Of a stretch of DNA of 64,000 bases, positions 61,566-64,000 are shown one piece after another (within the stretch, counting starts at the first letter, position 1; every line of letters starts with the position of its first letter). Position numbers and translations under genes: made by a program. Source of the stretch: JAUIAI01 sp963732405 (lineage in GTDB: Bacteria > Pseudomonadota > Gammaproteobacteria > Burkholderiales > Burkholderiaceae_E). The stretch is taken from NCBI GenBank assembly GCA_963732405.1, contig CAVSZG010000006.1:806001-870000 (forward strand), written 5' to 3'. The notes under the pieces are model-generated. The model searched no databases. It had not been told where the DNA came from and was given only the letters and a program-made list of their open reading frames with translations.

Positions 61566-62831
61566 TCACCCCTGATATTCGAGGATATACAGGCCACCGT
61601 TGTAATCGTTCGAGAACACCAGCCCTTCCCGATCGACATACACATCGCAGGATTGAATCACCCGGGGACGATTGGGGCGGTGATCCATGAGCCGGGCGGG
61701 TTGTTCGGGCACGAAGGCGGCCACTTCTTCCGGCCGCCAGGGATCGCGGATGTCATAGACCCGGATGCCGGCGTTTTGCATGGTTGCGAAGATGAGTTCG
61801 GAACTGACCAGCGCATCGGGCCGATTCTCATGAATATTGTGCGGACCACAATGGCCGCCCTTGAACCGGTAATCCGCGTCGCGCGGTGGCGGCATGGCGG
61901 AAATACTGACCGGATTCATCGGTTCACGCAGGTCGAACAGCCAGATCGGCTTGAAGCCGTCTTCATAGTCATCGAGCACGGCTTCGTCCAGCACCACCAG
62001 CAGATCGCGATCGGGCAGATGCAGACAGTTGTGCGTGCCGCCATTGAAGGGTGGCGACCAGTTCCGGTGCAGTCTGAGCTGCGGGTTTTCCCGGTCCTTG
62101 ACATCGATGATGACCAGGCCCGCATCGCGCCAGGCGCCGAAGGCCAGATCGCCGCTCACGGTGGCATGGTGCAAACCATAGCGGCGCGTGGCCGGCCAGT
62201 CGGCTCGCTCGCCCGCCGCGGTATTCATGCCGGGCAGCCAGACCCGGCCACCGGCCCGCGGTCGGGTCGGGTCCGCCAGATCAACCGTCATGAAAATGTA
62301 GTCGGTGAAGCCATCCAGCAGCACCGACACATAGGCCCAGCGCCCGCCCGTATACCAGATGCGGTGAACGCCGCCGCCCTCGACCGGCAGAAAGCCGATC
62401 TGGCGGGGCGCTGCGGGATTGGCGATGTCATAGATGGCCAGCCCCGCGCTCCAGTCGCGCCCGGCCGACGCGCCGACCGATCCCGCCGTTCCCACCTTCT
62501 CACCCAGGGCGCCTTTGTAATACGCCTTTTCATCCTGGAACTCGGCCGCCGCGAACATGTCCTTGGCGTGGATCACGAGCAGCAGATCGTCAAAGGTCTG
62601 CAAGTGGATATTCCAGGTGTTGGGCGGGGCTGGAACATAGGCCACTGTCCGCGGGGCACGCGGATCAGTGCAATCGATAACGGAGAAGCCCTTGGAGAAC
62701 ATATGGCCCACGAAGGCATGCCGTTTGTTCACCATGAGTTGCACGCCATCGGCGCGTCCGTCCTGGTCGGAGTGTCCGATCAGTCGCATGTTGTGCGCGT
62801 AATCGGCCTTGGGCAGTTCGCGGGATGTCAT
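61566..62831 (-). CDS. LVIVD-repeat beta-propeller protein
   Basis: A 421-residue protein built of repeats of the LVIVD type: FSVIDCTDPRAPRTVAYVP, LAIYDIANPAAPRQIGFLP, YIFMTVDLADPTRPRAGG, LVIIDVKDRENPQLRLHR, IWLFDLREPMNPVSIS and IRVYDIRDPWRPEEVAAF. These form a propeller. Conserved histidines (HNCLH, HCGPHNIHEN) could bind metal. No signal peptide from Met62831, which has GGAG 9 nt before it; the frame extends to 62975 without one either. Reported relatives are of unknown function. It follows the sugar-type binding protein gene with a 25-nt gap, same strand. Confidence 0.82.
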   Translation of the reverse strand: MTSRELPKADYAHNMRLIGHSDQDGRADGVQLMVNKRHAFVGHMFSKGFSVIDCTDPRAPRTVAYVPAPPNTWNIHLQTFDDLLLVIHAKDMFAAAEFQDEKAYYKGALGEKVGTAGSVGASAGRDWSAGLAIYDIANPAAPRQIGFLPVEGGGVHRIWYTGGRWAYVSVLLDGFTDYIFMTVDLADPTRPRAGGRVWLPGMNTAAGERADWPATRRYGLHHATVSGDLAFGAWRDAGLVIIDVKDRENPQLRLHRNWSPPFNGGTHNCLHLPDRDLLVVLDEAVLDDYEDGFKPIWLFDLREPMNPVSISAMPPPRDADYRFKGGHCGPHNIHENRPDALVSSELIFATMQNAGIRVYDIRDPWRPEEVAAFVPEQPARLMDHRPNRPRVIQSCDVYVDREGLVFSNDYNGGLYILEYQG

Positions 62832-62856
62832 GGCAGGGGCTCCGGTCAAAAACGGT

Positions 62857-63966
62857 CTATTTGCCCCAGATCGCGGCAAATTTCTCGCGATAGCCGTTGT
62901 CCGGGTCGTAGGTGTTCTTGGGGCCCCCATCGAACTTGATATTGCTGGGCAGGAACAAATGCGCCGGCGCGACATAGCCGCTGTCTTTCTGCTTGTTCAG
63001 CGCGCGGTTCGCTTCGTCGACCACCTGCCAGCCCTGCAGGTTCAGTGGTTCGGCAACCGTACCGGCCTGGTATTCGCCCTGCCGGATGCGCTGAAAGGCC
63101 ACCTCGCTCCCGTCACCGGCGGAGATCGCCAGCGGGTTGCCGCCGCCTGCAATACCGGCCGCCGACAACGAGGGCGCCATGAAGTCGAAGGTCAGATCAT
63201 TGATGCTCAGCGCATGTGTCCAGGCCTTGCCATGTTTCTGCAACAGGGCGGTGGTGAGCTGCGGCATGCGGTTGGCGGCGTCGGCCAGGGGCGTGTCGAC
63301 GATCTCGAGCACATTGCTCTGCCCGCAGGCCTGGATGACCTTGGCCATGGCATTGGACTTGGCCACGGCGATTTCATACGTTGAATCGGTGAAGATCACC
63401 GCGCCAACCTTGCCGCCCGTCGTGGCGCACGGGTATGAGGCCGCCGAGGCGGCGACTTCAAGCGGATCGGTGGTGATATTGGTGAAGATCGGCAACTTGT
63501 CGTGCGGGCCGGACTTGGCATAGGAGTGCCAGCCGATCAGCACGATACCTTGTTTGGCGGCGTCTTCGATCGCGGCCGCCTGTTCGGTTGCGTCGATGCC
63601 GCCGAGCACGATCACGTCGGGCTTGGAGGCGATGGCCTGGGCCAGACCACTGGCCCGCCCGGATACCGAGCCCTGACCATCGATGAGTTTGTAGGTCCAG
63701 CCGATCCGGCTGGCCGCCTCTTTCACGCCGTCGGCCGCACCTTGTGCGCCGCCGTTTCGCTGATCAGTGGACACATAGATGATGGTCTTGCCCGCCGCCG
63801 CCTTGGGTCCGGTGGTGGGGCCTTGCCAGGGGGCGTTCGGTGTGCTGGTCTTCTCGACGAGCAGTTTGGCGTCAGCCACGGCATCGGCAAAGGCCGGCGT
63901 GGCCGTGAGTGCAGACAGCGCAAAGGTGGTGGCGAGCACGACATTCAGTTTCAGTTGACGCGTCAT
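62857..63966 (-). CDS. Sugar-type ABC transporter periplasmic binding protein
   Basis: A 369-residue exported protein. Signal QLKLNVVLATTFALSALTATPAFA (about residues 4-27). The mature part has the RbsB/XylF-like two-lobe pattern: GKTIIYVSTDQRNGGAQGAADGVKEAA, DVIVLGGIDATEQAAAIEDAAKQGIVLIGWHS, and AISAGDGSEVAFQRIRQGEY near the hinge. It delivers a sugar or similar small polar ligand to an ABC importer; the permease and ATPase genes are probably beyond the right edge. The gene starts 34 nt from the window end, so its promoter is not visible. Confidence 0.88.
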   Translation of the reverse strand: MTRQLKLNVVLATTFALSALTATPAFADAVADAKLLVEKTSTPNAPWQGPTTGPKAAAGKTIIYVSTDQRNGGAQGAADGVKEAASRIGWTYKLIDGQGSVSGRASGLAQAIASKPDVIVLGGIDATEQAAAIEDAAKQGIVLIGWHSYAKSGPHDKLPIFTNITTDPLEVAASAASYPCATTGGKVGAVIFTDSTYEIAVAKSNAMAKVIQACGQSNVLEIVDTPLADAANRMPQLTTALLQKHGKAWTHALSINDLTFDFMAPSLSAAGIAGGGNPLAISAGDGSEVAFQRIRQGEYQAGTVAEPLNLQGWQVVDEANRALNKQKDSGYVAPAHLFLPSNIKFDGGPKNTYDPDNGYREKFAAIWGK

Positions 63967-64000
63967 GACGGTTCCTGTTCAGTGTTGGGTGTGGATCGGG

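Noticed and set aside
1..64000. CRISPR arrays, tRNA or rRNA genes
   Set aside because: I saw no regularly spaced repeats and no cloverleaf or rRNA-like conserved blocks; a dedicated search could still find a single tRNA that I overlooked.

Overview
The window is GC-rich chromosomal DNA, most likely from a betaproteobacterium of the order Burkholderiales. This is an inference from the gene families (FolE2, BenE, YajQ, a Liv-type transporter with its own CoA ligase, twin-arginine and lipoprotein signals) and from the codon use. I saw no rRNA, tRNA or CRISPR array. Most long opposite-strand reading frames are shadows of real genes.

Layout. 0-4.2 kb: end of folE2, a VOC protein, a BenE transporter, then a tandem glycine riboswitch in front of a D-amino-acid dehydrogenase. 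4.2-13.7 kb: a di-haem peroxidase lipoprotein, an MMPL exporter with a LolA-like partner, an SMR efflux protein fused translationally to a methyltransferase gene, a patatin-like lipoprotein overlapping an ATP-grasp gene, an XRE regulator, and an isolated ATP synthase c-subunit gene. 13.8-17.1 kb: an M81 (MlrC-like) peptidase coupled to an MFS transporter, and yajQ. 17.2-23.7 kb: two tandem paralogous subtilisin-like lipoproteins followed by a PrcB-domain protein, probably one surface protease system. 23.7-27.8 kb: acetyltransferase, MFS transporter, aldo/keto reductase, FMN-dependent 2-hydroxy-acid dehydrogenase. 27.8-36.4 kb: a scarred region with a broken LOG gene, a membrane protein plus an internally deleted second copy of it, an eukaryote-like PAP phosphatase, a beta-propeller/DUF11 lipoprotein, a DUF3574 protein and a DUF1800/DUF1501 pair.

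36.5-56.1 kb is the metabolic core. A minus-strand operon (marR, livG, acyl-CoA ligase, livH, livM, livF, then livK) faces a plus-strand operon encoding BadH-, BadI- and AliB-like enzymes. Together they look like an import, CoA-activation and ring-cleavage route for cyclohexanecarboxylate-type acids, with the MarR protein as a BadR-like repressor acting at the shared promoter. A group II intron with its maturase gene lies between livF and livK, antisense to the operon. Next come a Rieske oxygenase and a minus-strand cassette of Baeyer-Villiger monooxygenase, solute-binding protein and alpha/beta hydrolase. Beside it is a decayed second monooxygenase followed by a MetX-like hydrolase.

56.1-64 kb: a beta-helix lipoprotein, a Bcr/CflA-type MFS transporter, a sulfhydrylase-type PLP enzyme, a methyltransferase, an LVIVD-repeat protein and a sugar-type periplasmic binding protein.

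Three genes (LOG, livH, badI) carry single-base shifts in or beside short homopolymer runs. Read accuracy should be checked before livH and badI are called dead. The LOG gene and the second monooxygenase have additional lesions and look truly decayed.
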